Assembly (NCBI GenBank): GCA_032209605.1
Contig: JASFXZ010000001.1
Span: 26,168,619-26,232,618, forward strand
Length of the DNA stretch: 64,000 nucleotides
Reading direction: 5' to 3'
Source: Mactromeris polynyma
Lineage: Eukaryota; Mollusca; Bivalvia; Venerida; Mactridae
Positions 24,651 to 36,500 of the stretch are shown in pieces. Numbering within the stretch: position 1 is the first letter of the stretch; each line of letters begins with the position of its first letter. The position numbers and the translations under genes were made by a program. The notes beneath the pieces are model-generated. The model made no database searches, had not been told where the DNA came from, and was given only the letters and a program-made list of their open reading frames with translations.

Positions 24651-24989
24651 CCATGTCAATGGAATGCGTACCTTTACAACAAAGACTGTAAGTTGATACA
24701 AATTCATATCAGCTGATGATCAAATAAGTATGGTGTTGACAGATGTACCAGTGAGTGAATGTCCTTTTTGTTCAATACTTTTTATCATAATTTAAAAAAA
24801 AACAAAGCTTATTGTTTGAGGTCTGACATGAGGTGATCTTGAAAGGTGCCATAAAAACAAGAAAATATATTTGAAATCAAATATATACATGTATATATTA
24901 TAAACACTATGTAGACAAACGTTTACCTACAACACAAACTTACTTGAAAAATTAAAAGAATGTAATTTTGATTATCTTGCATAGCTGAA

Positions 24990-26740
24990 AATATTTAATC
25001 TATGTGTTGCATAATCAAAGGGCCATAACTTTATGAAAAACAGTCCAATCATAATAGTCGCTTCTCCTCTTTGTAATTAAGCTTTCCATAAAGTTTTGTT
25101 GAATTCCTGTCAAAAGTTTCTGAGAATTAGTCCGAACAAGAATGGTACCATATATGTACTTTGTTGCATAATCAAAGGGCCATAACTCGGTGTAAAATAG
25201 TCTGACCAAAACCATGTGAAAATATGAGCATCTCCTCTTAATAGTGAAGCTTCCAATTAAGTTCTGTTGAATTCCAGTCAAAAATTTCTGAGAATTAGTC
25301 CGAACAAGAATGGTACCATATATGTACTGTGTTGCATAATCAATAGGCCATAACTCGGTGTAAAATAGTCTGACCAAAACCATGTGAAAATAAGAGCATC
25401 TCCTCTTAATAGTGAAGCTTCCCATGAAGTTTTGTTGAATTCCAGCCAGTAGTTTCTGAGAATTAGTCCGAACAAGAATGGTACCATATACTATATGTGG
25501 CATAATCAAAGAGCCATAAGTTAACTCCATGAAAAATAGTCCAACCAAAACTGTGTGATAATATGCGCATCTCCTCTTGGTAGTGAAGCTTCCCATGAAG
25601 TTTTGTTGAATTCCAGTCAGTAGTTTCTGAGAAGTAGTCCGGACAAGAATGGTACCCTGTATACTATAGTGAAGCTTCCCATGAAGTTTTGTTGAATTCC
25701 AGCCAGTAGTTTCTGAGTAGTCCGGACAAGAATGGTACCATATATACTATATGTGGCATCATCAAAGGGCCATAACTCAATGAAAAATAGTCCAACCAAA
25801 ACCAGGTGATAATATGCGCATCTCCTCTTGGTAGTGAAGCTTCCCATGAAGTTTTGTTGAATTCCAGCCAGTAGTTTCTGAGAAGTAGTCCGGACAAGAA
25901 TGGTACCATATATACTATATGTGGCATAATCAAAGGGCCATAACTCCGTGACAAATAGTCCAACCAAAACCAGGTGATAATATGCGCATCTCCTCTTGGT
26001 AGTGAAGCTTCCCATGAAGTTTTGTTGAATTCCAGTCAGTGGTTTCTGAGAATTAGTCCGAACAAGAATGGTACCATATATACTATATGTGGCATAATCA
26101 AAGAGCCATAAGTTAACTCCATGAAAAATAGTCCAACCAAAACTGTGTGATAATATGCGCATCTCCTCTTGGTAGTGAAGCTTCCCATGAAGTTTTGTTG
26201 AATTCCAGTCAGTGGTTTCTGAGAATTAGTCCGAACAAGAATGGTACCATATATACTATATGTGGCATAATCAAAGAGCCATAAGTTAACTCCATGAAAA
26301 ATAGTCCAACCAAAACTGTGTGATAATATGCGCATCTCCTCTTGGTAGTGAAGCTTCCCATGAAGTTTTGTTGAATTCCAGTCAGTAGTTTCTGAGAAGT
26401 AGTCCGGACAAGAATGGTACCCTGTATACTATATGTGGCATAATCAAAGGGCAATAACTCCATGAAAAATAGTCAAACCAAAACCAGGTGATAATTTGCG
26501 CATCTCCTCTTGGTAGTGAAGCTTCCCATGAAGTTTTGTTGAATTCCAGCCAGTAGTTTATTAGAAGTAGTCCAGACAAGAATGGTACCACATATACTAT
26601 ATGTGGCATAAGCAAAGGGCCATAACTCCGTGAAAAAAAGTCAAACCAAAACCTTTGATAATATGCGCATCTCCTCTTGGTAGTGAAGCTTCCCATGAAG
26701 TTTTGTTGAATTACAGTCAGTGGTTCCTGAGAAGTAGTCC
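24990..26740 (-). repeat. Array of roughly 170 bp units inside a dispersed element (family R2)
   Basis: About ten units each contain GCATAATCAAAGGGCCATAA, AATAGTCCAACCAAAAC, GCGCATCTCCTCTTGGTAG, TGAAGCTTCCCATGAAG and CAAGAATGGTACCATATA. Adjacent units are near identical. Minus-strand frames of up to 193 residues (GIQQNFMGSFTTKRRCAYY) follow the unit and are not genes. Confidence 0.88.
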
Positions 26741-26850
26741 GGACAAGAAAAGTGGGACGGACGGAAGGACGCACGGACGGAAGGACGGACGGACGAAGCG
26801 GCGACTATATACTCCCCCCCCCCTCCCTTCGGGGACGGGGAGCATAATAA
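26741..26850 (+). repeat. Terminal segment of dispersed family R2
   Basis: A GGACGGACGGAAGGACGCAC run, then GCGGCGACTATATACT, a C tract and GGGGACGGGGAGCATAATAA. The same end (GTGGCGGCTATATCC ... GATATAATAA) closes the related element at 55400-55550. Confidence 0.8.
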
Positions 26851-26879
26851 ATTCAATAACATATGAACACACATGCTAG

Positions 26880-27840
26880 ATTCTATTTATCACATAACTT
26901 GTAAACGGGCTTAAAACAAACAAAACAAACACAGACTCGTTTCTCTAGCCGCCCCTGCATTTTCTCTACTTTAGTGATTCGGTCGAGAAAAAATAGTTCC
27001 AAAGATTTTCAAAGAATAAAAACGACGATTGATACCGATAATTAAACCAAATGTAATGTCGAATGTTAAAACTTAACACATTACAAATAATTAACAACAT
27101 GGTCGATAATTTACTGCAGTTTTAAGGAAAACAAAATTTAGTGCACACGCGCTGCTGTGACGACATGAAGCCAAGACGTCACCGAGTCCATTCTAAAGTA
27201 AAACCATTGACTGAACATAAATCAACAGAATTACGTTGACACAGTTGAAAATATGTCACTGTGAGTCGCTTTCAATCATTCGTACTCGATCGATTTCTCG
27301 GAGGATGGATGGATTGCATCAGCGTGTAGTCTACAGTATTCTGTTCCCATAAAAAACCCACCATGATCCGGATGATGGACAACGAACCATGCATGTGTTG
27401 ATACCTCCAGACAAGCTGAAATGTGCACTCTCATCGGATTTGAAGTACGCGTTCAGCTCGCAATGGTTAGAATTCTGATAAACTTTCTTTTATGAAGCTG
27501 TTTGACATTTAGACGATCTCGAAATGCTACATATTTGTCGTAGACCGATGCGCGAAAGTCGGCCGTGTTTGTTTGGATTTCTGACAGCGCGTATGAATAT
27601 GTGATGCGGCCCTAATTTGCATAAATAATCCACGAGTGTAATACGAGAAATAATGCATAGGTTATAATCACTCCCGCACCGTATGTTAGGTGATAAAAAA
27701 TATTTTCTAGAAAATGTTCAACAAATTATGGCATAGCAATTTTCATATGTTCATCGATAATTGATCAAAGCGCGATGTCATGTTGAAAATGAAATTGACT
27801 GCATGGCAAGGTCAATATATCGCTATGTAAATATATATAT
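26880..27840. other. Less AT-rich spacer, no gene recognised
   Basis: Contains GACGTCA-type (AAGACGTCACC, near 27174) and octamer-like (ATTTGCATAAAT, near 27616) motifs, compatible with a regulatory segment. No exon could be supported on either strand. Confidence 0.3.
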
Positions 27841-27871
27841 ACTAGCGGAAAAAAGAAACTGTGCATGTGTA
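27841..27871 (+). repeat. Left terminal inverted repeat of the Tc1 element
   Basis: Identical to the reverse complement of 29257-29287 over 31 bases, including one A of the TA duplication. Confidence 0.93.
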
Positions 27872-29286
27872 AAATGTTCATATATCCTTCAATTTTATAA
27901 ATTAAAGCTTGAAACTTTACACAGGTAAGTTGTGTATCCCTCTCGGTCATTTACACTGGCCAGTGCATGAGTTGCACGGGTAGTTTGCCTGTCAGGCTAA
28001 CGTCTTCTTTTTCACATTTTTTTCGTGCAGCAGTCAATTGCAAACACGTTTGTCGCCTAAACCTGTGTTAAAACATAGTGTTGTTACATGTAAGACACAA
28101 AACCAGGATAATTTTGAAAAACGTCGTTGATACGCCATGCCAAGGTTGAATGAAACTGACAGATGCCGCGCCGTAGGCATGATTGAAGCTGGTGTACGTC
28201 ATACTGACGTTGCCAGACAATTTGGCGTTCACCGAAATACTGTAGACGCCTTGTGGAGACGGTACCAACAGTTTGGGGCAACCAGAGACCGGCCTCGATC
28301 AGGACGTCCACGCGTAACGTCTATTCGCCAGGATACGTACATCCGGGTGGTTCATCTCCGTGACCGACTCAGAACTGCTTCTTTGACGGCTAGAAGTATT
28401 CCTGGCCTTAGAAGAATCAGTCCCCGAACGGTACGTAATCGATTGCGTGAATGAGGCATACGTCCACGACGTCCTGCCATACGTCCTGTTCTGCAGCAAC
28501 GTCATCGCGTAGCACGTTTTGCCTGGTGTAGAAGACACATACACTTCACGCAACAGGACTGGGCACGTATTCTTTTCACGGATGAGTCCAGGTTCCATCT
28601 CGACAGCAGCGACGGCCGTTCTAGAGTGTACCGTCGTGTTGGTGAACGTTTGTGGGGTGGCATCTCATCCCGTGGTAGAACAGCACTTGTGGTTGAAGAC
28701 GGCACACTTACAGGCATCAGATATCGTGACGAAATCATACGGCCTCACGTCCTTCCATTTGTGCAGCAACGTAACGCCACGCTGCAACAGGATAACGCTC
28801 GCCCGCACGTCGCGCGGGTCGTCACCGACTTTTTGACCCAGAACAATGTGAATGTGCTGCCCTGGCCTGCAATATCACCAGATTTGTCGCCTATAGAACA
28901 CGTGTGGGATGAGATGCAGCGACGGTTACGTGGCCTCCAAAATCAGCCGTTGACTTTACCTGACCTATCACGTGCGCTTGTCAGAATCTGGAATGGTATT
29001 CCCCAGGCATTTTTCAGAACACTTGTCACATCAATGCGGCGTCGTTGTCAAGCATGCATCGATTCCAATGGTGGACATACACGGTATTGATGAGCTGAAC
29101 TTTGTTTAGAGAACGTCTCTGAAAACTGATCTCTATCTAAGACGCAGCTGATTCAATAACCATATCAATTGAGCTGGTGTTAAATAAAGGTAAGATAAAA
29201 CCCTGTTGAAATTTTTATTGCGATTCCTTACATACCTCCTAAGTTATAGCATATTATACACATGCACAGTTTCTTTTTTCCGCTAG
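27842..29286 (+). mobile_element. Tc1-type DNA transposon, nearly complete
   Basis: Terminal inverted repeats of about 31 bp are perfect (CTAGCGGAAAAAAGAAACTG and on, reversed at 29257-29287). The element is flanked by TA on both sides (27840-27841 and 29287-29288), the Tc1/mariner target duplication. The only internal gene is the plus-strand transposase (28137-29090). The whole element is about 1.45 kb, a normal Tc1 size. Perfect terminal repeats imply recent insertion. It lies downstream of the STING gene's 3' end. Confidence 0.93.
28137..29090 (+). pseudogene. Tc1-like DD34E transposase with one premature stop
   Basis: A transposase cuts and pastes the element at TA sites. The ATG at 28137 opens 317 codons. 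An N-terminal paired-like helix-turn-helix is visible (VARQFGVHRNTVDALWRRY, residues about 23-43), then the GRPR hinge (RSGRPRVTS). The catalytic triad is Asp149 (FTDESRF), Asp219 (QQDNARPH) and Glu254 (SPIEHVWDEM), with 34 residues between the last two, the DD34E spacing of Tc1. Codon 106 is TGA, in RNRLRE*GIRPRR. Everything after it stays in the same frame, so it is a single nonsense change, for example CGA to TGA. As it stands it should give only a 105-residue DNA-binding fragment. Confidence 0.93.
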
Positions 29287-29287
29287 T
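29257..29287 (-). repeat. Right terminal inverted repeat of the Tc1 element
   Basis: Reverse complement of 27841-27871, perfect over 31 bases; followed by TATATA. Confidence 0.93.
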
Positions 29288-29541
29288 ATATATAAAGAAA
29301 TTCATTTGTTTGAAATAACGTGAAATACAAGCGGAAAACAACCGCATGTTACTTCGTAATGTCAACAAATATACCGGATGATGACGTCATGGTTTTATAG
29401 TACATGCACACAAGGGAGGTAATTTTGTATTATTCTCATTAATACAAAGGGAGGCAATTTAATTAGTTTCTACACAGTGATTTCCCTTTTGGGGTTACCA
29501 GTGGGATAAAAAATAGTCCAAAAAACAGTGAAAATAACATT

Positions 29542-29547
29542 TTTATT
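29542..29547 (-). promoter_or_regulatory. Candidate polyadenylation signal for the TIR-STING gene
   Basis: AATAAA on the minus strand, about 920 bases after the stop codon at 30463. It is the first perfect hexamer I noticed downstream. Chance hexamers are frequent in AT-rich DNA. Confidence 0.3.
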
Positions 29548-30462
29548 TCACTGATAAATCTCTATAAACCACTGGAAAGCATAAAATAAGAAGTAATACA
29601 TACTGCGAAAACATTATTTACGAAATGTATGACTATGCAAAGGGTGAATTAAGTTGTATTATAAAATCGCAATATAGAGAGAAAAGCTTCCTTGTTACTG
29701 CCAAATGACGTCATATGTATTTTTCATTGAATGACGTCACAATAAAGACAGAAGCTAGGTAAAATCTAACTGACTGAGTTAAAATAGGATTGCTCAAGAA
29801 ATGTGGATGCTTGAGTGTAAAAAATCAAATTGTGTACGACAGACGAACGGACAGCCAACGATCATAATAGGAATAACAATAAGTACTTCATGCGGGTGAG
29901 CCAAAATAACTTCAGTAACAGTTTTTTTATAATTACCACCATTCCCCTAGCACCATATTAATGTAAATGCACTATAAACTGGATATATAGAGCTAAACTA
30001 AAGCAGAACCTATTTTAAAATAGTATTTTATGTGAATTATTCAAACAACTTCATATTTATACATCTGAAGTAAATCTGATAAACTCAAAGGTCAATCTAA
30101 ATACTGTTTAGTATGCAACTGTCTGACTTTCACTAAATTTCACAAATTAATTCAAAGTTGACATCAATATGCCATGTAGAATGATTTTAAAATGCCAGAT
30201 GTATCCAAAAATATGTACATTTCCCTGTGGTGTCGTTAATTACATACAGACATCATTGAAAAATGTATTTAAGTTTTGCTTATTTCATGAAATAGTGTAG
30301 TTCAGTAGTTCCGAAAGATATATCTTATTTACACAATGAATACAGAGATTTTAAGGATTTCAGAATATTACAGGTACTGTAATGTAGCAGGCAGACTGTT
30401 CCCAATCACTTGTGAGTGCAGATAATTGTCCACAACACATGTGTATGTCAAAAGTTTCAAAT

Positions 30463-30533
30463 CTACAAAAACATATAATCATCTTCATCTTGCAAAACTT
30501 GTTTCATAGCATCAGCCACTGTCAATCTAGAGT
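30463..30533 (-). CDS. STING1: TIR-STING gene, last coding exon (STING2 C-terminus and stop)
   Basis: Acceptor TTTATTTTTCAG|AC. It completes the split codon G|AC (Asp) and reads SRLTVADAMKQVLQDEDDY then MFL and TAG. It parallels the module-1 exon at 41282-41334: same entry phase, same split Asp, and a similar amphipathic helix (KDVYKLLLKSIKEE). It is 4 kb from the previous exon, across a 22 bp array. If this exon is skipped, the protein would end at the in-frame stop after KKEL (34501). The acidic tail is too short for the vertebrate TBK1/IRF3 docking tail. Confidence 0.82.
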
Positions 30534-33500
30534 CTGAAAAATAAATATGTATATAAACTGTATACAGTTTTCCGCAATGTTCACGTTACTTTAGGTTTCG
30601 CGGTATTTGGTGGTTTTTTTTGGCAACAATACCCAGGCATAATAAAAGCAAGAGGGCCATGAATTGACCCTATATCGCTCCCCTGAGTACGCTGCCATGT
30701 TTTTACGGATCATTTTACATTGATTATGACACAAGTTCTTACAGTTATACTAGTTTAATCACTACTGATAAGAATTTCCTAGGTTATTAACCAGTGCTCA
30801 TCTAACATTCAGATATATGATATACAAGATCAAGCCCCTCTCAACAAAGAACTTGAACGCACAACATTCTGATGAGGAGTCAAGCCACCACAAAGCCTCC
30901 TTCAAGCCACCACAAAGCCTCCTTCAAGCCACCACAAAGCCTCCTTCAAGCCACCACAAAGCCTCCTTCAAGCCACCACAAAGCCTCCTTCAAGCCACCA
31001 CAAAGCCTCCTTCAAGCCAACACAAAGCCTCCTTCAAGCCACCACGAAGCCTCCTTCAAGCCACCACGAAGCCTCCTTCAAGCCACCACAATGCCTCCTT
31101 CAAGCCACCACAAAGCCTCCTTCAAGCCACCACAAAGCCTCCTTCAAGCCACCACGAAGCCTCCTTCAAGCCACCACGAAGCCTCCTTCAAGCCACCACG
31201 AAGCCTCCTTCAAGCCACCACAAAGCCTCCTTCAAGCCACCACAAAGCCTCCATCAAGCCACCACAAAGCCTCCTTCATGCCACCACAAAGCCTCCATCA
31301 AGCCACCACAAAGCCTCCTTCAAGCCACCACAAAGCCTCCATCAAGCCACCATGAAGCCTCCTTCAAGCCACCACGAAGCCTCCATCAAGCCACCACAAA
31401 GCCTCCTTCAAGCCACCACAAAGCCTCCATCAAGCCACCACAAAGCCTCCTTCAAGCCACCACAAAGCCTCCATCAAGCCACCACAAAGCCTCCTTCAAG
31501 CCACCACAAAGCCTCCATCAAGCCACCACAATGCCTCCTTCAAGCCACCACAAAGCCTCCTTCAAGCCACCACAAAGCCTCCTTCAAGCCACCATGAAGC
31601 CTCCTTCAAGCCACCACAAAGCCTCCTTCAAGCCACCACAAAGCCTCCTTCATGCTCATTTATTATGAATACTTGTCTTATTGATGCAATATAAACAATC
31701 ATACGCAGCTTTCCATGCCTTTTAGCTGGCTTATCGCAGTGGATTGTCTCCCTTGAAAATGACCCGAAAATCGTTATCGAGTTTCAAGCTCTACCAGTTT
31801 TGATCAATAGATTATAGAGGGAAATTATTTTCATACGTAAATTTAAACACTTTATCTTAATACTAGAATATTTTAGCAGTTATGACAATATTCTTTAATT
31901 TATTCTCTTTCATTTAGTGTAAACATATTTAGTCTTTCTAAACATCTTCTTGCTTCCAATTTGATTTTAAAAGTATACCATTCTGTTACATAGGACATAG
32001 AGTAAAAATCCGTAAAATTGTACATTTCTAAAGGTTTAGGGGCTAATAAATAATTTTTTCAAAGAGGTGAAAACATTTCAGCAGTTATGACTGTTTTCTT
32101 GATTGAATGAACATTATCATGGTGTTTTTTATAATTTTAAAGAATTAATTGCTTCTTGCTTCTTTTCTTTCATTAAATTATCGTCTGTTGTGTTGTTGTA
32201 ACTATCAATGGGTTAAATTAATTGCCGGTTGTTATTGGCTGGTTTTAAATATTATAAATATTTATATTATTTAGATCCATTCTTGTCACGGCGGAATATA
32301 ATTATTATTGAATTATTTTAATTATTGAATTATGAAGGGACAATCTTTTCAAACCGTGATAAATCAACTTTCGTGCGCAAACAAACGTAACAAACTTAAC
32401 TTTCTAAACTTTATCGTGATGCAAATGTTTTGTTTCTGTGATTTCCTTTTTCCTCATGGTCACTATATCACATTGAAATTAAAGACGGCTAAAACAATAA
32501 TTTTTATTTTAATTTAAACACTTTCCAATAGAGGTAGATACATTGTGCACATATATATTACGAGTATTGCTAAAATTATGGCACTTTTTTGCTGAAGTGT
32601 GGATTATTTGATATGTTAGCATTTTAGTTTTTAACGATATTTGTTGAGAATAGTCAGATTTAGTTCTGTTCTGTTTTAATTTAGAATACACTAGGTATTG
32701 TTGTGTATGCTTTATCGGCGTCCAAACACGGCATCTAATGAAAGTGATATATCCGGATGTAGCGATTATACAAACTGTTAATCAACACGGAAAGCGCTTT
32801 TATGGGAAAATTTGGGGAAATATAGGACTTTTATAGAATAGCCTCCAGATGAAATATTGGTATGGTCAATTATAATTGGTGGCAATATACAGCTTGACGT
32901 TTTGATCTGTAAAGGTGTGAACTTTAACACAGTAAAACTTTATTACAATCAAACAATTTTGGCAATGATTCTGTTTATACTGAAATGAAAATATTTAAAG
33001 TGATACTATTTATATGGATCCCTGTATTTATATACATTGTAATAGAGATGTTGCAATTATTCAGACATAGGACCTATATAACCTACATAATGGCGGAAAA
33101 ACATGAGATCTGATATTTTTCAACTTTTATACACAGTATTCATAGTGTCCAATTCCTGTTTTTTAATTATTCACTGACGTCAATCGTTATCATGTTAGTA
33201 CTTGTAGCTCTATTTAAGGTTGTAAGCCATGTAAAATTATTTAAATGTCCACTAGGACAGTTTACTGCAATACCTGAATACCAGTATTAATTTTCACATA
33301 CTTTGGAGATGACAAACTTATTTACAAAAATGTATTAGTTATTTTTACAACACATTTTCTGTTTCCACTAAAATTTTAGTTGTTGTCATGATTGAAGATT
33401 TATTTGAAATCATTGTCAATAAGTCATTGTTGTTCTAAACACCCCCAAGAAGTCAAACTATTGCCCAAGGCAATTTCAACATGCTGTCGAAACACAGTGG

Positions 33501-36500
33501 GGTAGCTAAGTTAGTCACTAATGATAATGATCAAGAGACGTTAAATCCGAGTATATTCGGTTATAGCATGGAGCCAATATCGATTATTGACTAGTTTGAT
33601 AGGTGTCATTTTCGTGGGGAAGGGAGGCAATCAAAGTTAGAGGAAATGGCTTAAACAAAGCCGATAATCAAGGGAGATCATTCTTGATATTTATCCCAGA
33701 AAGCTGCACATGTAATATGTTTAATCATTCATCATGTATTTTAACTGATTTCAGTCTTTATTTTCTGATTCAGTGATCTACAAAATCCTACTTGGTCTTC
33801 ATAGTGCATTTGATGAAATAACGTCTACATATGTTGGACAACAAAATTATTTGGGTGATCAGTAACAGCTTATCAGTCATCTGTTCACGTGTTTAAAGCC
33901 ATAGGTAGCTAAATAATATCAAATAAGAGGAACTTATAAACTGCCTATGCAGTGGGTTCCCTTTAAGAAGTGGTAGTATATCAACAGAAGTGAGCTCTGT
34001 AACCCAGTCATCACTTATGTATACTTCATCAATTTGACTCTCTGTAAAACTGTATAACGCTGTATAACACTAATGACAACATTGGTCATGGTGTCCATGT
34101 ACTTTGACCTATGTAACCATGGCAATCAGGTCACCCAACACACACTTCCAGTTTAACAATTAATTGTTAGGAAGTTAAGATGAGTGCTCAAGAAAGAACA
34201 TAATAGAGTTTCATTCAGAAAAGTTCTGCATGGTGGGTTTTACAGTACACTGTATATTGTTTGCAGTAGAATTATGTAATATTCTTACATATTGCTTCAT
34301 CATAGATTCCAATATTTACTGGAAATGTTGAAAACTTTGTCAATAGATTTAAGGATCTGTAACATCACTTATATATCAAGTCTTCAAATGTCTGGACAGT
34401 TTTTGACCAACAATCTGTGACCCATCTGACCCCATCATCTAAAGTTTCTCTTCGAACTTTCATGAATCAGAGCAGAGCAAAAAAAAGATATGTAAGCGCT
34501 CTATAACTCTTTCTTACCATCATAATAAATAAATTTTGCTTTGTTTCTCACAGTTGGTGTGTTATCAATTATATTCTGGGAAAGTTCTTTGAATTTCCAG
34601 GCTTCTTGATGGAGATCTTTACTGGATAGTCCCGACAGGGGAGATAATTGACTCATTTCTTGTAAACACAATACAGCATTTGGGTATTCCACTGCCACTA
34701 CAACTTCCTGCAAAAAAATAAATTGATAAGTTAACTTCAACATTAAGACAAGAAACACCATAAAATTAAGGACAGTTTAACATGAATCATCCAATTATAC
34801 AATGTTATATATATAAATATAAATATATCGAGCTAATTATCTTGACAACGAATTTTAAGGGACACACCAGTGTAGTTCAACTTATCTCCTATATCTAAAG
34901 ATTCACCATTCAGTTAAACTGCATTCATCAACCGTGGAATACTGGGCTACCTTTCTTACATTTGACAGTTTTGAACAAAAATCAACCAATCAGATTGATA
35001 CTTATTCAACACTGATGCATATTCTTTAGCATGGTCTAGATTACAAAGGATATCATGTCCACAAATTACATGTATATTGTAAAAAATAGCCACACTACTA
35101 CTAACCATATCTTCGGTCTTTATAACATAGGTTATAAGCTGGTAGTCCCGATTCCTGACTCCACCCACTGCCTTTGTCGTATAATGGATTTCGTCCAGCT
35201 GGTAAAATGATTCATCAATAAGTCGGCCATTTTCATCTTTGTCTAAAGCTCGTAGAGTTTTTGACGCACAAGAACTTGGAACTGTAATAAACAGCTTCTT
35301 ATAAAGCTTTCTGCCACCTGTTCCTCCTCGAATCTCTTCTAAGCGACCTGTAATGTAAAACATATAGATCAACTATTAACCTGTCCTGACCCCTTCTAGC
35401 TTTTCAGCGCAACCGTATTAAGCTGCCTTTTCTACATTCCAGTCCATTTTACAACTTGCAGATTTCATACAAATCAGATCCAGTTTACAAACAGTTCGGC
35501 TGCCAAAAATTTGCTTCGACATTGACAACTTTTTTTGTTGGCTTATGTGGCATCGCTGAATAAATTTGTCTGCTCAAGATACACGTAAGGTGTCGGCCTG
35601 GTGAGCAAGTACTTCCGGGTCATTGTAGCCTAGGAAGTAGTTCTTAGAAATGCTGAAGTCTCAGATTTACGGCTGGCTGTGGCTGTACTGATTCAATGTC
35701 AGCTGTATTTATTGTTACTGTGAAACTTTTGTGTCATTTCTGATCACTGAAACAGTGCTTTTTCTTTGTTTTGCAGGACTACATTTTTGCATGGAATGAT
35801 TGACAGTTGTGTATTGAAAATTTTGACAGAGACTGTATACGTTGAATGATAGCAGAAAAATTACCAGTTGATGGTGGTGTTTTATTTGTGTGGATTTACT
35901 GTGATAGTGATGTATTTGAAAACTAGATATTGCAAATAGCTGGGATCCTATTGTGGAGTTCACAATTCCAGTGCAAAACTTGTAGTTTTACTATAGAATA
36001 AAGAGGGCGAAAAAGCATCGGGCCGACACCGTATTAATCATGGTTGGAATGCAGACATACGTATCTATGACTGTGCTACACATCCATACGGGCAATAACT
36101 AGACAAATTATTTCAGTTTATGTTCTTTGATAAAGTCCTATTACATCAAAATAAAAACAATGTTGCGTTAATCAGACAACGTCAATTAGTAATTAATACG
36201 TTTTACTAAAGCTGAGATAGTCAAACAGATTCAACACAAAGTACAGTGACAATAGAATTAATGTAATATAAGCGAACCTTCTTTAGCAGAGCCAGATCAT
36301 GAGGACTACGAGATAAATATTGTCTAGGCTTTGTACTCCTTAATTGATTCAAAAGAAGACAAGTCCAATTAATATTTATCAATTATGATACATTGTAGCT
36401 TATCTTAAATTTAGACACGAGATAATTTATGCGTAAGTATCATGTTAATGACTGTTTTGTTTTAACAAATACCTAAAAGCTATGCTAAAACTTAACAGGT

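Noticed and set aside
25015..26774. Minus-strand GIQQNFMGSFTTKRR repeat protein
   Set aside because: It follows the 170 bp dispersed-repeat units, frames shift between units, and no start or splice logic is seen.
34501..34517. In-frame stop after KKEL as the normal end of the STING gene
   Set aside because: A consensus donor (GATG|GTAAGA) lies just before it, in the same place and phase as in module 1. A matching acceptor exon exists at 30463-30533. Kept only as an alternative form.
35715..35963. 82-residue minus-strand frame between STING2 exons
   Set aside because: It lies inside a probable MITE, with no phase-compatible splice sites.
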